Shown here one piece after another: positions 26,401 to 39,700 of a DNA stretch of 64,000 nucleotides. The stretch is from Baylisascaris procyonis (Eukaryota > Nematoda > Chromadorea > Rhabditida > Ascarididae), in NCBI GenBank assembly GCA_037389465.1, contig JAZARR010000201.1, positions 744,001-808,000 on the forward strand, in the 5' to 3' direction. The notes beneath the pieces are model-generated. The model searched no databases. It worked only from the letters and a program-made list of their open reading frames with translations, and had not been told where the DNA came from. How positions within the stretch are numbered: position 1 is the stretch's first letter; each line of letters opens with the position of its first letter. The position numbers were made by a program, and so were the translations under genes.

Positions 26401-29400
26401 GGCATCGAATGGAATTGTCCGAGGCGAATTCTCACTGTCCATCCTATTTCATTTCCTTTTTTTTCACACATATTTTTTTTCCAATATTCTGAATGCATTG
26501 CAGTCAGAATTGTCTGTCGTTATCTATCGTTATTTGTATCACTCTTTAGTTTTCTCTTTATTTTTCTATATTCTCTTTCCGCATCGTTATCTTTCCTATA
26601 CTCTTTTCATATCGTTTTCTTTTCATCCAAATTTCGATATATTGTCTTTATTAATTATTTCTTCTCTTATTCGTCCAATAAAAGTATGGTAGTGCGCAAC
26701 TAAGAGCATTACATATTTAGTGTTTCGATTCGATTGAAATCGCATCATTGGCCACATCGGTTAAAAGAGTTTTCAGTTGACATTGAGGTGATTAGCTGTT
26801 TTCTCAGGAAATAAGAGAGCATCCATTTGAAGGAGGGAGGAGGAACATAGAGAGATATGAGGGAACAGCCACTTTCCTATGACCCGAGGCGTTATATCTC
26901 CCTCTTGCTTTGAAATTATAAAATATGAGTGAAAAATCGAATGGGATTGTTTGACGGGCAAAGATTTACAACTCATTTTTCTTTTCTTTGGGGGTTTTTT
27001 GGCGTTTTTCTTCTCTTCTGGGCATATGCAAATTTATAAAGATTTATTGGTAACATGGTTGCATAAGAAAGCAATAAATTCGACAGATTTTTGCTTCTTT
27101 CTTTCATAGTTTATTTGAGCGGGTGAAGTTTTATTCCACTTTTTGAAACGTTCCGCATTCTTTTTCCTTTATTTGGAGGGGGGGGGGGGAAATTTTCTGA
27201 ATTTTCTACAACGATGGTTTGAGTTGATCGCTGCAACAACAAAGCATTTAGCACGTTCCTTATTCTTTACGCATAGAAGGGATCCATACGAATGGTTGTC
27301 GGTGATAACTAAATATGCGCTTTGCCTCAGGCTTTTTTTTTGCAATCTTCTCTCTCCCTCACCCTTTCCCTTCTTTACTACCCCCATCTTGCCCCTCCCT
27401 CACTCGAGCCTTCTTCTCCTCACAATCCTCCCCGCTAACACATACTAGCTTCAAAATGGATTGTTTTTCTATTATTTGTTTATTCACGAAAATTTGCTCT
27501 TTTATCTTTGCTCTCAATTGATAATATTTAAATCCGAGAATGCAACTATTACTCATTCTGTAAATTTCTGCTCTTGGCGATTCATTAAACTCATGCTAAT
27601 TTGTTTCGCTATCGATATGTTTTTTATTTATGCCATTGTTTCCTTTTTCACTCGTTTTGCATGTTTTTGATAAATTTTAACCTTATTATTACTTCAATCT
27701 CTTTCATTGCTTTTCTGATATTTGCTTTTCCTTTTCCTTCATTCTTTTATAATCACTTATCGTTTATATTCTCCTTTTTGCATTCATACTTAAAAATTAA
27801 CATTTGTATAATATGTTATCTTTATTTCTTCCACGTATAATAAGTACAGCTTTCTTTACTTATTCTTTACTTTTTTCGTTTTATCAGCTTTAGTTTATCA
27901 GCTGTAAACTGTCAACTTTGTCAATTTCTTTACTATTACTCATATTCATCGTTATCATCCACCTGTTCCTTGCGTAGATCGCTGATCGGTCTGAACGTTG
28001 CTCCCTGCGTTTATTTTATTTGCACGATTTTCGTTTCATTCTAATTCCTATCAAAATGTTAACTTACTTGGTTTCGTTTGTGCTCTCTTGAGGATTGAAA
28101 CGATCTGCTTGGAATGTGCACAAAGTGCAGCACTAGTGAACAAATTGCATTGCACTCATTCGTGCATATAAGTGCAATCAGTCTTGATGGCATGTGAGTG
28201 AATATTTTCAACGAAACCGAATGCACTTAAAATGTGCAATGAGTTTATGCCATTATATGCACACTTTTCATTGCTTTCACTTGTTCAACTTTGCTAGTGG
28301 CATATATAAGACGATTAGATTATTGTGGAGTTGTTTGAAGTTTCTAATTATTTTTGTGTGAAACTCCATCTTAATAGACAAATTAGACAAACATGTTTTT
28401 CTTTTCTATTTTAATGAATACATTTGAATTATACATAGGATATGGTAGCATTGCGCCTTTTTTTTTCTCAGTAATATTAGATTTTCTGGAATACTTGATG
28501 CCAGTAATGTAGATGGTATATTCTCGAGTGAGCTGTCTAGCTCCGTCGTCCTCATTCATCTTCCAACCATTCCATCGTTTCTTTCTTCCCGTTTCTGGAA
28601 CTTTCCGTTGGAGAAGTTTCTTCCATTTTCTCCATTAAGTTCTAACCTCTTTCAAAAAAAAGCCACATGAAAGATATGTAAATGTGATCGATATGTCATT
28701 AAGAAAAAATCATTTCAGAAATCATCGTCCAAAAGTTTTTCAAAAACTCGCATTTCACAGGGTTCAATTTGGACATCTCGATATTGAGGGGGTTTTTTGA
28801 AGTTTTGCTGTTTTTAACCTTTTGCCTAAATATATAATAGAATCGCATAAAATTCTAAAGTATTTTATATGATCAGTTCGGAATGAGAATTAAAATTTAC
28901 CTGATGCTATACAAGATGCACAAGATCGAAAATCTCTCATTATATGCTAAAGGTTTTAATTTTGTGATGCGCAATTTGCGCAGTTGATAACATATAAGTG
29001 AATAGCATCTAGAACGTTGAGGTACCATTCCTCTGAATATTTCTTTGATCCGGAATTTTTCCTTTCCAGTATTATTCAGTCCCTTCTTCCTTTGCCTATT
29101 CTTCTTCTACATAGCCTATAGAAAAATTTCCCAGAAAGTATACCAATACACTTACTTACCCGATAGTTTAAGTAATTTTTACGAAACAGATCGTTTTCCA
29201 TCTATCAGCCATCAACATTAAAAGCCCTATCACTTAAATGCGATAGAATATGCAAATTTCTTGCATATGCTAATGGAAAAAAATGCAAAACTTAAACACT
29301 AATGAGAAAATCGGAAATACAGAATAATGCGACTTTAGATTTGAATGGTGCAGCTCACATAATATTTGGAAGGGACATTTCGATACCTATATTTTAGAAT

Positions 29401-30724
29401 GATATTAGACACCTATAAGGTATTTCAGCACATAATTACGAGTCAATTCAGATCTTATTTTTGTACAAGAATTGATTCAGATGCGATCTGATCTACTTGA
29501 ATTAATCAATTTATAACTTTATGATGACATTTATTTAGTAAAAGGCGCTTAACAGGATATGCTCATTTAAAAACTATGTAAACCTGGTCTATTATTATGG
29601 ATTTCGAAGGTCTTGCTAACTGCGTATATATTAGAAGGGTTTTTTGGTAAACGGCTTCTTTCTTTTAAATGTAGCTTTGGGATATGCTCGCATTTCCTAT
29701 AGTTTCTTAACTGGAATATTCACTTCGTATGTGAAAGAGAGTAAGCAATCTATGCAAACGATTCCATTAGTGGGTTTCATTCTCTTCTTATTCGCTTCTC
29801 TTAGAGCATAACGGAATAAATATTTTTGCAACTTAAGCTGTATTAATTTCGAGTCCTTAACAGTCTCCTTTTTCCATCATTTCGCTATCTATTCATTAAT
29901 GATACCAAATTCTTCTCTTCCAATAAATTTCTTTCCTTTTCAGGATATTCTTGAATTTTATCATGGATTGATCTCGAGTGCAATTTCTTCATTTTTACTC
30001 CAATAAACTGCAGTAATTCATTTTGAGAAGAATAGTTGCAATTATCTTTCTTTACTTTATTTATCTTTTTTTTTTCAACCTTTTTTGAGGATTTTATAAC
30101 TTTATTGTTAAAATATCACCGTAAATTTAATCTTCAATTCAGATTTTCATAAATTAGACGGAAAACTCTACACTTCACTAGTCTACGCGCTCTTTAAATA
30201 TAAACAAAATTTTCAATATTTAAATATAAATTAAACGATATTTCCGAAGGAATTTTTTTTTTTTTTTGCATTATACCATTTATTACATCTTGCTGAAAAC
30301 TAAAACTTTCATTCATTGAGTCACAAATATCTCAACCATTTTGTTTAGATGTGATATGATGCGTAAAACTTTTCGCTGTGATATGACCTTTAATTTCGTC
30401 AAGACTTCCATCTTTATACCTTTCGGCAATTATACTTTTAATACTTCATTCAATTACCTGATTTATGAATTAATTGATTCGTTTCTTTCTTCATCGACCA
30501 CTTAACAGAAATTTCGTAATTTTTTATCGTATCGATCTCATTAGTGCCTCACTATAATTCATTAAAACCACATTCATCAACTTCTTATGATGTTCGCTAA
30601 TTCGAATCATTTCAGCAATCATTTCATTAAATTTTGAAATAAATAAATAAATAAACAAATAAATAAATAAATAAATAAATAAATAAACAAAAATATATTG
30701 AATACAAATATAAATATAAGCAAA

Positions 30725-30759
<35 letters not shown>

Positions 30760-33700
30760 ACAAAATAATTACATATAATAAATAAATAAATACAATGCAC
30801 ATGTATTCAAAAAAAAAAATTTTTTTTTTCTGGTACAGACTAGCGCTGCGAAACTGCCCATTGCATTAAGTGCATCTTCAAATATAGATTATTTATAAAG
30901 AATGCAATAGGTTGCAAATGAAAATGTATGCTTTCAACGGTGAGCCAATCATTGTGCCGATCTAGAAAGAGGCGACCAATCACGAGAACGGATGATAAAG
31001 GACAATAGCTATTATACTAAATGCTTGCCGGGTGTTAGCAAAGAAATTGCGCTTGTTCGGCGCTTGCTCAGTGCAAACGATTGATTCGCTACGAGATGTT
31101 TGCTGGCTAACATTTCAGCTGTTTCTCACTTTTCCAATTTCTTTCTTGAAAATTTCCCTCATATCGTTTTCACATTTCATCAAAAATTATTTTCATTTTT
31201 TCATGTTTGTTTGGAAAAATATTATTAAGGATTGTTAAGTTTTCACATTCATGTGTCGAAGTCAATATTTAAAATTTTTTAAAATGAAGATAGTTGTGGT
31301 TTAGTGCATTTTTTCGAGAAATTTCGTTTAACTAGCTATCCGTTGATTTGAAATATATGCATTTAATAAATCGGATCACATATTAGTTTTGGATGTGATA
31401 TGTGTAACCTCCCTTTCCGATCTCCAATCCGAAATAATTTTCTCAACTCTCATACATCTTGCCATTCAGTATCGAAAATTGAAGGACGATTCGAAATTGT
31501 CATCCACAAATAAAAGCCTGGAATAATGGGAGGAATTCGTCAATATAAACAATATATTTCCCAGTCTTTGAATGAGCAATTTTATGGCCCTCAGCTTAGT
31601 TATGTAAAGTAATGCTTGCTTAATTCGAAGAATTTCATGCGCGTTATTGGCACATTTCATATTTAATTTATTGTTTGTCATATAACTTTTTTTTTTTTGA
31701 AATTCCTTTGTGGAAAACATTTCGATCGTCATTCTGTTTATGCAAATTTTTGCCCATTTGCATATTTTTAGGTCTCTTTTCAGAGTTCCTTGTGCGTTGG
31801 TTGTATAGAATGTATAAGTGAGGCAATAAGTAACCCTGACATTTTCCAGACTTTATGTCATCTGTTTAAGTGATATGCCCGTAGGAATAAAAAGAAGTCT
31901 GAATATACTAGAATCCATTTGGGGTATGAGTGGAAAATATTTTTTTATGTTTTTTTAAAATATTCTCGCGCACTATTTGCTAGATTATTCCATCAATGAT
32001 GTTTTTTTTTTAATCTCTTTCCTTTTAATAAAAATTATTTTCCTCCCTTCAATTTAAAATTTTTTCGAAATTTACTGGGGATCAGAGGCAGTGATTCTTG
32101 TTCCGTTGTGAAATCCAACATATTTATGTCAGTAATTTAAAAGTGTAATTTTCTAATCCATTGTCGAAAAAGTGTCGAAACTTGCAATGCTTCACTTTAA
32201 TTTTCCTCACATGTTAGCCATTGATTGAGACATTATTTACTTATATTTCTAATCGTTTGTTTGCTTGCTTCAAAGCCTTTTTTTTGAAAATACAGGTGAT
32301 CGCAAAATAACAGTTTATTTGCTTGAGGAATTGAGGGAGGGGAAGAAGGAGAAGAGAGGTTATATAAGTGCTCTGTTTAAAGGTCATGTAAGTGCTCTAT
32401 TTAATTATGTCGGTATTGAGTTCCACAATAATAACTAATATTATCGAATCGAAATAACACCTATAGAAACAACTGAAATAATTAGATGAGGGAAATTAGC
32501 GTTGAGAAGATGATTTAATGAGGGGGGGTTTTTTTAAATCATCGTTTTGATAGCATTGGAATGTCGAACAGGAAGAGGAAATGCGCAGTTGCGACGCACA
32601 TATTAGAATCAATTTCAGCATGTATCCCAAAAATTTACTGCAATTGAATTTTTTTTTCAAATTCTGCGACTATTGAATGTTTTTTTTTTTTTAAATTCTG
32701 TGGCTATGTTCGCCGCTTAAAGCAAAACGTATTATCTTAACGTCAGTTTGCCTTAATGCACGCACATGTGTGTTTTTTTCTGTGTCTCTATGTCTGTTTT
32801 TCTCGGCTAATGTGTCTGTCTGTCTTGTATATTTCTGTGTCGATCTTAGCGTTACTAGAGCTAGAGTTACGAAGTATGATGTTTATAATATAAATTATAG
32901 GTTCATCTATATGTCAGCTTAAAAGCTCAGTCACTTCGAGAAGTATTGCAAGTACTTGATAGTATCCGAAAATTTGCATAAAGGAGGGTTTTTAGATGAG
33001 CCAATTAGTAAATCTTTTGTAAAAGAAAGGAGCAATTGATCCAATTAGGATGCGCAAATGTCTCATTATTTGTTGGTAATTAATGAAACCGGTTGGTCGG
33101 ATGACTACAATTGTTAAAACTTATATCATTCTAATCGTTTTGAAATAGTAACAATTTAATTTACTTTTCACTTATTTAACTTATTTATTTCATCGGAACG
33201 TTATTCGTTAGCAATCATAAAAGCGTTCGCTGAAATATTCGTTTCTTACAGCTAAAGTTTGGTTGAGATTACTCATAGGGATTGAATTCAGTTGAAAGAT
33301 GACTTTGTGCTTCAATGGAGCTTTCTTGTCCAATTTATTTAATGTCTAAAAGCTATTGAAATTGTAGTCGTTCGGATTATTCAAAAACCATATTTTCATT
33401 GAAAGATGTTTCAAATACCAAAACCTCCCCCTTTCATCCTCCATATTTTCCATCCTTATAGCATAAATAAATGGAAACATCCGGTAAGTGCCGAAATTCT
33501 ATACCAAAGAAAAATACCGCCATTGTAACATAAAGAAATTTTTCTTGCACCGTCGAGTACCGCATCGTTATTGTGAGCTTTTCATTTCGTTTCATTCCAG
33601 AAATTTGAAAATGAAATCAATGAAACAGAAGCAAATATCTTGCATGTGGGAAGCCGATTAAAGAAACGAAGAAATAACAGATCTTGGTACTTGAGTTTTG

Positions 33701-36700
33701 CAAAAATTGCTCTCAAGAGTGGAAAAAGGAGATTTCGTGTGGGGAGGCGGGGACGGAGGGAGGGTTGAAAGAGTGTGCAAAACTCGCGTTATGGCTGTTT
33801 CTAAAAGAGCGCATCGTTTCGCCAGATTACATCGGCCACATCACAGCACACTGCATCGTCAATTTAGTTATCGTTTTTTTGCGTCTTCATAAATGCAAAT
33901 TCGTTTTTTTTAAACGTTCAGGGAATTTTCATGCGCTCCTGCAAACTTGCTTTGTCTTGGTTCATTCTGGTGACGTCATGTCTGTGCGCATATGTGCGTA
34001 TGTCTGTGTGTCTGTCTGTCTGTCTGCTCGACAGTTTTAGCTATGGAACCATTGAAGCCAGCTAGAGTTGCGGAGTTTTGCGGGTGTAATGTACACCATG
34101 AGACGACCTGATCCTAGAAGGTAATTCATGCGGCTCTATCAACTTGGAAAGAACTTTTAGAAAGGCATCGGTTGGTTTACCGGTGTCGATCAATTGGGCC
34201 ATAATAACGAATATTTTATAGGTCTGTTGCAAGGGGTGGTTGGGGAGGGGATTAATTCAGATATATAAGTATTTTCATTCATTGCTAACCTGTGAACCGG
34301 TCGGTCATAAGAGAGAATTGCAAAATGCCAAATAGCAAGAATTTCATCGCTCCAAGAATATCGATTTTTCTTGAAAAAAAAAATGATTCCATGTGCAAAT
34401 TGCTTTCCGTTAGTCAGTCATATTGCGTTATTTAGCATCACCAAAAAAAAAAAAAAAAAGAATGCGATGAACGTTCGAAACCGTTTTATTTCATCGTCTA
34501 AAAGAATTTCGGCAATGAATTCTATATCAAACGCAAATGTATTAATTTGTTTCGGAGTTATTTGCGTCAGCAAGAAAGCGGAACGGAATGGAAACTTGAA
34601 GCTAAAATACTTCAGGAACCGGAAAAAAATATGACCATCAATTTTTGCAACTCCTATTTATGTGTGCTGTTTGCATTTATGCTCATGTTGATGTGCTGAA
34701 ATTCTCAATAAACATATCTCATCGATAAATACTGAAGAAAATTCATATGAGAGAATCGATTAGTGAGCATGAGGATCCATCGAGAATGCAAACCATATTA
34801 CCTTTGGCTCTTTAGTGACATTAAATCAATGGAACTAGATTAATAACATACTTTTCTTTCATAGCTCATATATAGTTCAGCAGTTATGCAAACCTCATTA
34901 TTGATTTATTTTCATCTTCATAATCAAGTTCAAAGCATACTAGATAGTATTTAACTTATAGGTCTATTTTACGTTATTTTATTCGATGTAATTGATGATG
35001 CTGAAACAATTCTAAAAATTCCTATCATCTGTTGTATTTTTTCTTAGCAAAAATAGCAAAAATTATGCAACCTCTTAGATAGAAGATGAATAAAACTTTT
35101 CAAAAAATCTACTGAATGACTTTTAGTGATTTTCAAAATTTTTTGTTAATTTTTATCCTTTTTCTCAGTAACTGGTACAAAAAAAACGACGAGTACAATG
35201 CATTGCAACACTTCGCTGCTTATTAATTGATGCTGCAATGAAATCATATCCTCATATAATATTATTTTTTTCCGGCTGTAATTTATTTCGTTCGCTTTCC
35301 CACTCGCTCTTTAAATCTTTTCAACTTCCGCTTTCATATGCGGAATGCTGATTCGATAAATAGGATGGGATTAATGCGAAAAGGATCCTCATCTCTTCCA
35401 TCAAATATATACATGAGTTTATTTTTTTCATCGATGAGCTTAATCGTCTTGAACTTGATTGCTGTCTCAGTTGGCAGTCGAACTTAAGTTGGGTCGTCAA
35501 ACATATAAATCTGTCTTCTTTGTCGATTTTTCCTCTTATCTTCACATCTTTTACCTTCATTACCGCATATTTCTTCTGAATACCACCTCAGCTTGAAGTC
35601 GTTTCTAGCCCTAACTACAGAGAAAGTAACTCACCTACGGCTAGTCCTATAATTCTATACGAAGGTTTGATTTGAGGAAATGGCGAAACGTTGTGCTCAA
35701 CCGTCTTGTTCTACATCTAGTCAGCCGTCGATTTCGTTAAGTCCGCGGCAACAGTTTGCAAGTCATATGCCTCGTCTATTGGACAGGCAAGGTGAACCAC
35801 TTGTCGAAACGGTATCTCGGACGGCTCGTGTGCCACCTCCGAAAATATTACCCTCTACGGTCCGACGTGCTGATAGCTTTACCACGTCACCACACACCGT
35901 GCAGGTGCCATCAATTTTTTATCTTTTAACGTTCGACAATGCATATGCAAACAAATATTTGCTGATGAAAATTGAAGACAGAAATTATGCAAACACAGTA
36001 GCGACGAAACATGATCGTAATGTCAGCCTATTTCTGGATGAAATATACCTCAGAGTCCCCCTTTAACGTTGCACTGATTTTGAACATCTACGGTAAATTT
36101 TGCACAATTTTATATAGCTTTTGTGATGATTAGTTATAACAGTCCTTTCCCACCATCTATGCATCCAAAATTCTCGTGCAAGTTCCCTAAATATGCATGT
36201 AGAGGATCACGCATTACATCATTAGTAATATGTTGAGGATGTTTATCCAATTATGCGTTGTGCAGATGTTGCATACTTATATTGTTGAGTTTAGAGATGA
36301 TGAGAACTAAGGATTTATGATTGATGCGAATGAAGAGCTGATGATTGCACTAGCGATTTGGTACATGCATAAATCACAAAAGGAAAACGTGTCCTCATTT
36401 TTTGGTTTTACATTTCGAAGTAGAAAAAAGTGACAACACTAAAACTGGGATTATTTGGTGAATGCTATCAATGTGAATATTAAAGCAAGATATATGATTT
36501 TCTTGTCGCCTTTCTGTTTCAGCCGTAAAAAATGCAAATGTAGAGGAGGAAACCCGATTTCAATTTTGGGATAGGTTTCATTTATTCCTCAACGTTTTTT
36601 GTGAACTCAGAAACGCTTAGATGGTTTACAAGAATTTGTGGAATTAAAACTTCAAACATCGTTTCTTTTTGAGGCGTTTCCATCTTACGCTTATTCAATG

Positions 36701-39700
36701 CCTCGATCACGTACTGCGCAGACAGCTACTGCAGTTGCGGTCGCTACTGGATTGCCTGGACCAGGAATTTCTGGTTTTGGGCAACCTCCTGCGGGTTTTG
36801 GAGCAACAGCGCCACCTGGAATCGGTCCGATCTTGCCACCCGCACATGCACCACGTCCCATGCCTGGTCAGCGCTCGATGAGCGACGTTGTCGGGTGCAC
36901 GATGCATCGATCACTCTGTTCGCCTCTCGTCGAACCAAAACCTGGAGTTCCGGGAGTTCTGAGAGGAATTCCTGCTCCATCCTGGCAACTAGGTGGTGCA
37001 GCCTCCACATCCTACAAGAGTAACTCTTTGCCAAGGCGACGTGCCGTGTCAGGAACTACGCCGCGATCGGTGAAATGGAGGAATGATGTCATCGGTGGTG
37101 TCCACTGTAGGTTTTCCAGTTCCTTCCATATTTTCCGTAATGCATGATGAAAACGTCGAGTGAAAGCCTTGTTCATTAAGCCGACCAGGAAGTTTTTTTT
37201 CACAAACGATATGCTGTGTGCAATCATCCATGCGGCTTTTCTATAAGTTCATAATATCGGTGTGTAGGGCATTATGTTAAGATCCTTGGAATGACTTCTG
37301 AAGCGTGAATTACGGTTTTTACTGGCCATTATGATGATAAGTGTAATAAAGATAAATAAAGTGCGACATTTTCCGGTATTGCGCACGTATTTGAAAAATT
37401 CACAAAAGAAGTTAAGGACAATTTTGCGTTGCAATTACAAAATGTCTTTCATCCAATAGTCTCCGTTGTGCGAGACGTAAAACCATAAATTCTGATGTTT
37501 TTGAGGTGAGAAAGAAATGTGTTCAACAAATTCTCTGTGTTATTGTTTAAAAGCATACCTTTTGAGCCGTCTTATACCTTACTGATTGCTGATGTATAAG
37601 AGTTTCATAGGATCTATCTGGAGGACTGTCAAGTGCGCGCATATGTCGTCACAATTGAGACTGTTAAATGTAATGATCTGTTATTGTGCGCTTTCTATGC
37701 TGTTCTCAATCCGGCAGATATCGCTTTCGCGCTCAGAGTACCTTGCAAATGCCGGAAATCTGTGCATTCAAGATGCGATGATGGAGATTTGATAGCGGTT
37801 CACAATTGATCGCACTTTATGGTACAATGGCGATCGCATGTGACAACACATATGCGCGCTTGACAGTCTGGGCAGTGAGCCTTGACTCCACTTATTTTGA
37901 CTCCACTTGCAGTTTCGACTCCACTTATTCTCTCTCAACGCTGTTAGATATAACCTATATCAGTTGGCCCCGTACTCTTTATTATACTTTATCATAATCA
38001 TTCGTTGTCTTGTTAAAGCTTGGAGGTACGTTGGCTTCCCAAAAGTCGGAGAGTAGGAAAATGTGCAAATGGATTAGCGGTTGTCAAGTCATTTGTAAAT
38101 TAAGCTGACTGTTTCTACAGTGATATTTCTTACTCATTATGGCATTAAAAATTAAATTTATAAGGATTCCGATTACTTTTTGTTGAGACAAAATATTTTG
38201 GAATTTTTTTTTTACAATGTCGACTCTCTTTCTCTCTCATTTATTTGTTCCATAAATGGCGAAATACCAATTGAATCTTTGAGCAGTATTTCTGTTATAT
38301 GAGATCTTCGATCGTCGGCCTCAAAGTGAATCAGCAATTCGTTTAATTCGGTTCATTCGTTTTGCCGAGATTGTCTCGTTATCCATATCGATCCTATCCT
38401 TAATCTTATAGGCTTAATGCTTATGCTAGTCTAAATTAGTGGAGATTTCATGTTTTTTAGACAAACGTGGGTGGAGGCAAAGATTGATTTGAAAGAAAGA
38501 TAGAAGGATGGATATAGTTGGATTAATCTCGCCTATTTCATTGCATTCATCTCGTCCATGAGTTCAATTAATTATTATTAGAAACGCATATATGCAGCGC
38601 AATGAATAATTTATATGTGAGATTGGTCCATTATTACCACTCAAGTATGGTTTGCACTATCCGAGGCCTCTATGCATTCATCTTAGATCCCTTACTGAGC
38701 GATACAATTCCAGCGAAAGGATTTCAGCCGTAAAATCGCTTCTCACTTCTTCATCAGTCTCTTCTTTATCCACCTTAATATCCTTTCTTGTTCAACTGAG
38801 AAATATTGCTATGATTGGCATTTGATGAAACGATCGTCGGTGACGACAGAATTATTTTTATCTTACACCTATCTAGTAATAGCGGAATATTCATCACAAT
38901 AAATCACTCCGGTGTTGTAAGTCATTTCAAGGTATTAATATCTAGGCCCGCTATGCCTAAATATTTTTCAGCCGTAGATGTTGATTCGGATGGAGCAATT
39001 TCGGCACCCGAAATGGCAATGTCGCCTACTTTCACCAATTCCTATCTATTGCAGAGGGGTATGCGATGGTTTATCTAAATATTTTATCGTATATTCAGAA
39101 AATAATTTTGTGCTAAATGTTGCATAAATCTATCATCGATTTTAAAGTCGTATCCAAAAATTAAATTAATTACGATTCGAATATTGAAATTTTATTTGGC
39201 GATAAAAAGAAATCTATTTTCTGAAAGTTTATCTTTGTAAGGGAAACGCTTCGAAAATGCATTCCTCACCTATATCGCCGCTAGAATTTATAATCCATTC
39301 ACTCAGACTTTCAAAATGCATCAATCGTTTTTTTCTCTTTAGAAAGATATTTCTCATTTAAAATACACCAAAATTATGGAAATTATTTAATCATTTTCAA
39401 ATCAAACATTGATAAATTTGCTAGCAAATTTGTTTGCATTGAATTAATGAACATATGAAGTTTTATGAGCGTTTTATTTATATGGCCTTATAGAAAATCT
39501 TTATTTCACGTTCACTTGGTCTTTCAAATATTTATATTATACACAGAGGAAACAATACTCAATATATGCTGTCCAATATTTTAAACGAAAACATCGCATT
39601 AATGAGATGTTATTGATGAGATACTGTTTATTTAGATTTTTTTTTTTGAATGTCATTTTAATGCAAGAAATATATTTCGTTGCAATAAATATATGCCCGT

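Larger units (their letters stand above)
24901..35676 (+). other. syd-1 intron 6, about 10.8 kb
   Basis: Longest intron. Holds TA and AAAT microsatellites, a TGCAC motif cluster near 28.1 kb, GC-richer islands at 30840-31130 and 33690-34110, and the candidate alternative first exon at 34041. Open frames at 26380-27840 are T-rich, repetitive in Phe/Ser/Leu and look non-coding. Confidence 0.5.

Noticed and set aside
26380..27840. Series of Phe/Leu/Ser-rich plus-strand frames resembling membrane proteins
   Set aside because: Typical artefact of T-rich nematode introns; codon use is just T runs and frames overlap each other.
30524..30802. 92-codon minus-strand frame
   Set aside because: Translation of the AAAT microsatellite (repeated Ile-Tyr-Leu-Phe).
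33684..34040. 118-codon plus-strand frame in intron 6
   Set aside because: Ends in a TCTG microsatellite and contains mixed-quality sequence; the open length is explained by the GC-richer patch.
35905..36063. Continuation of syd-1 exon 7 frame to a stop at 36063
   Set aside because: Composition changes sharply after CAG|GTGCCA and exon 8 joins exactly in phase; read-through would truncate the protein before C2 and RhoGAP.
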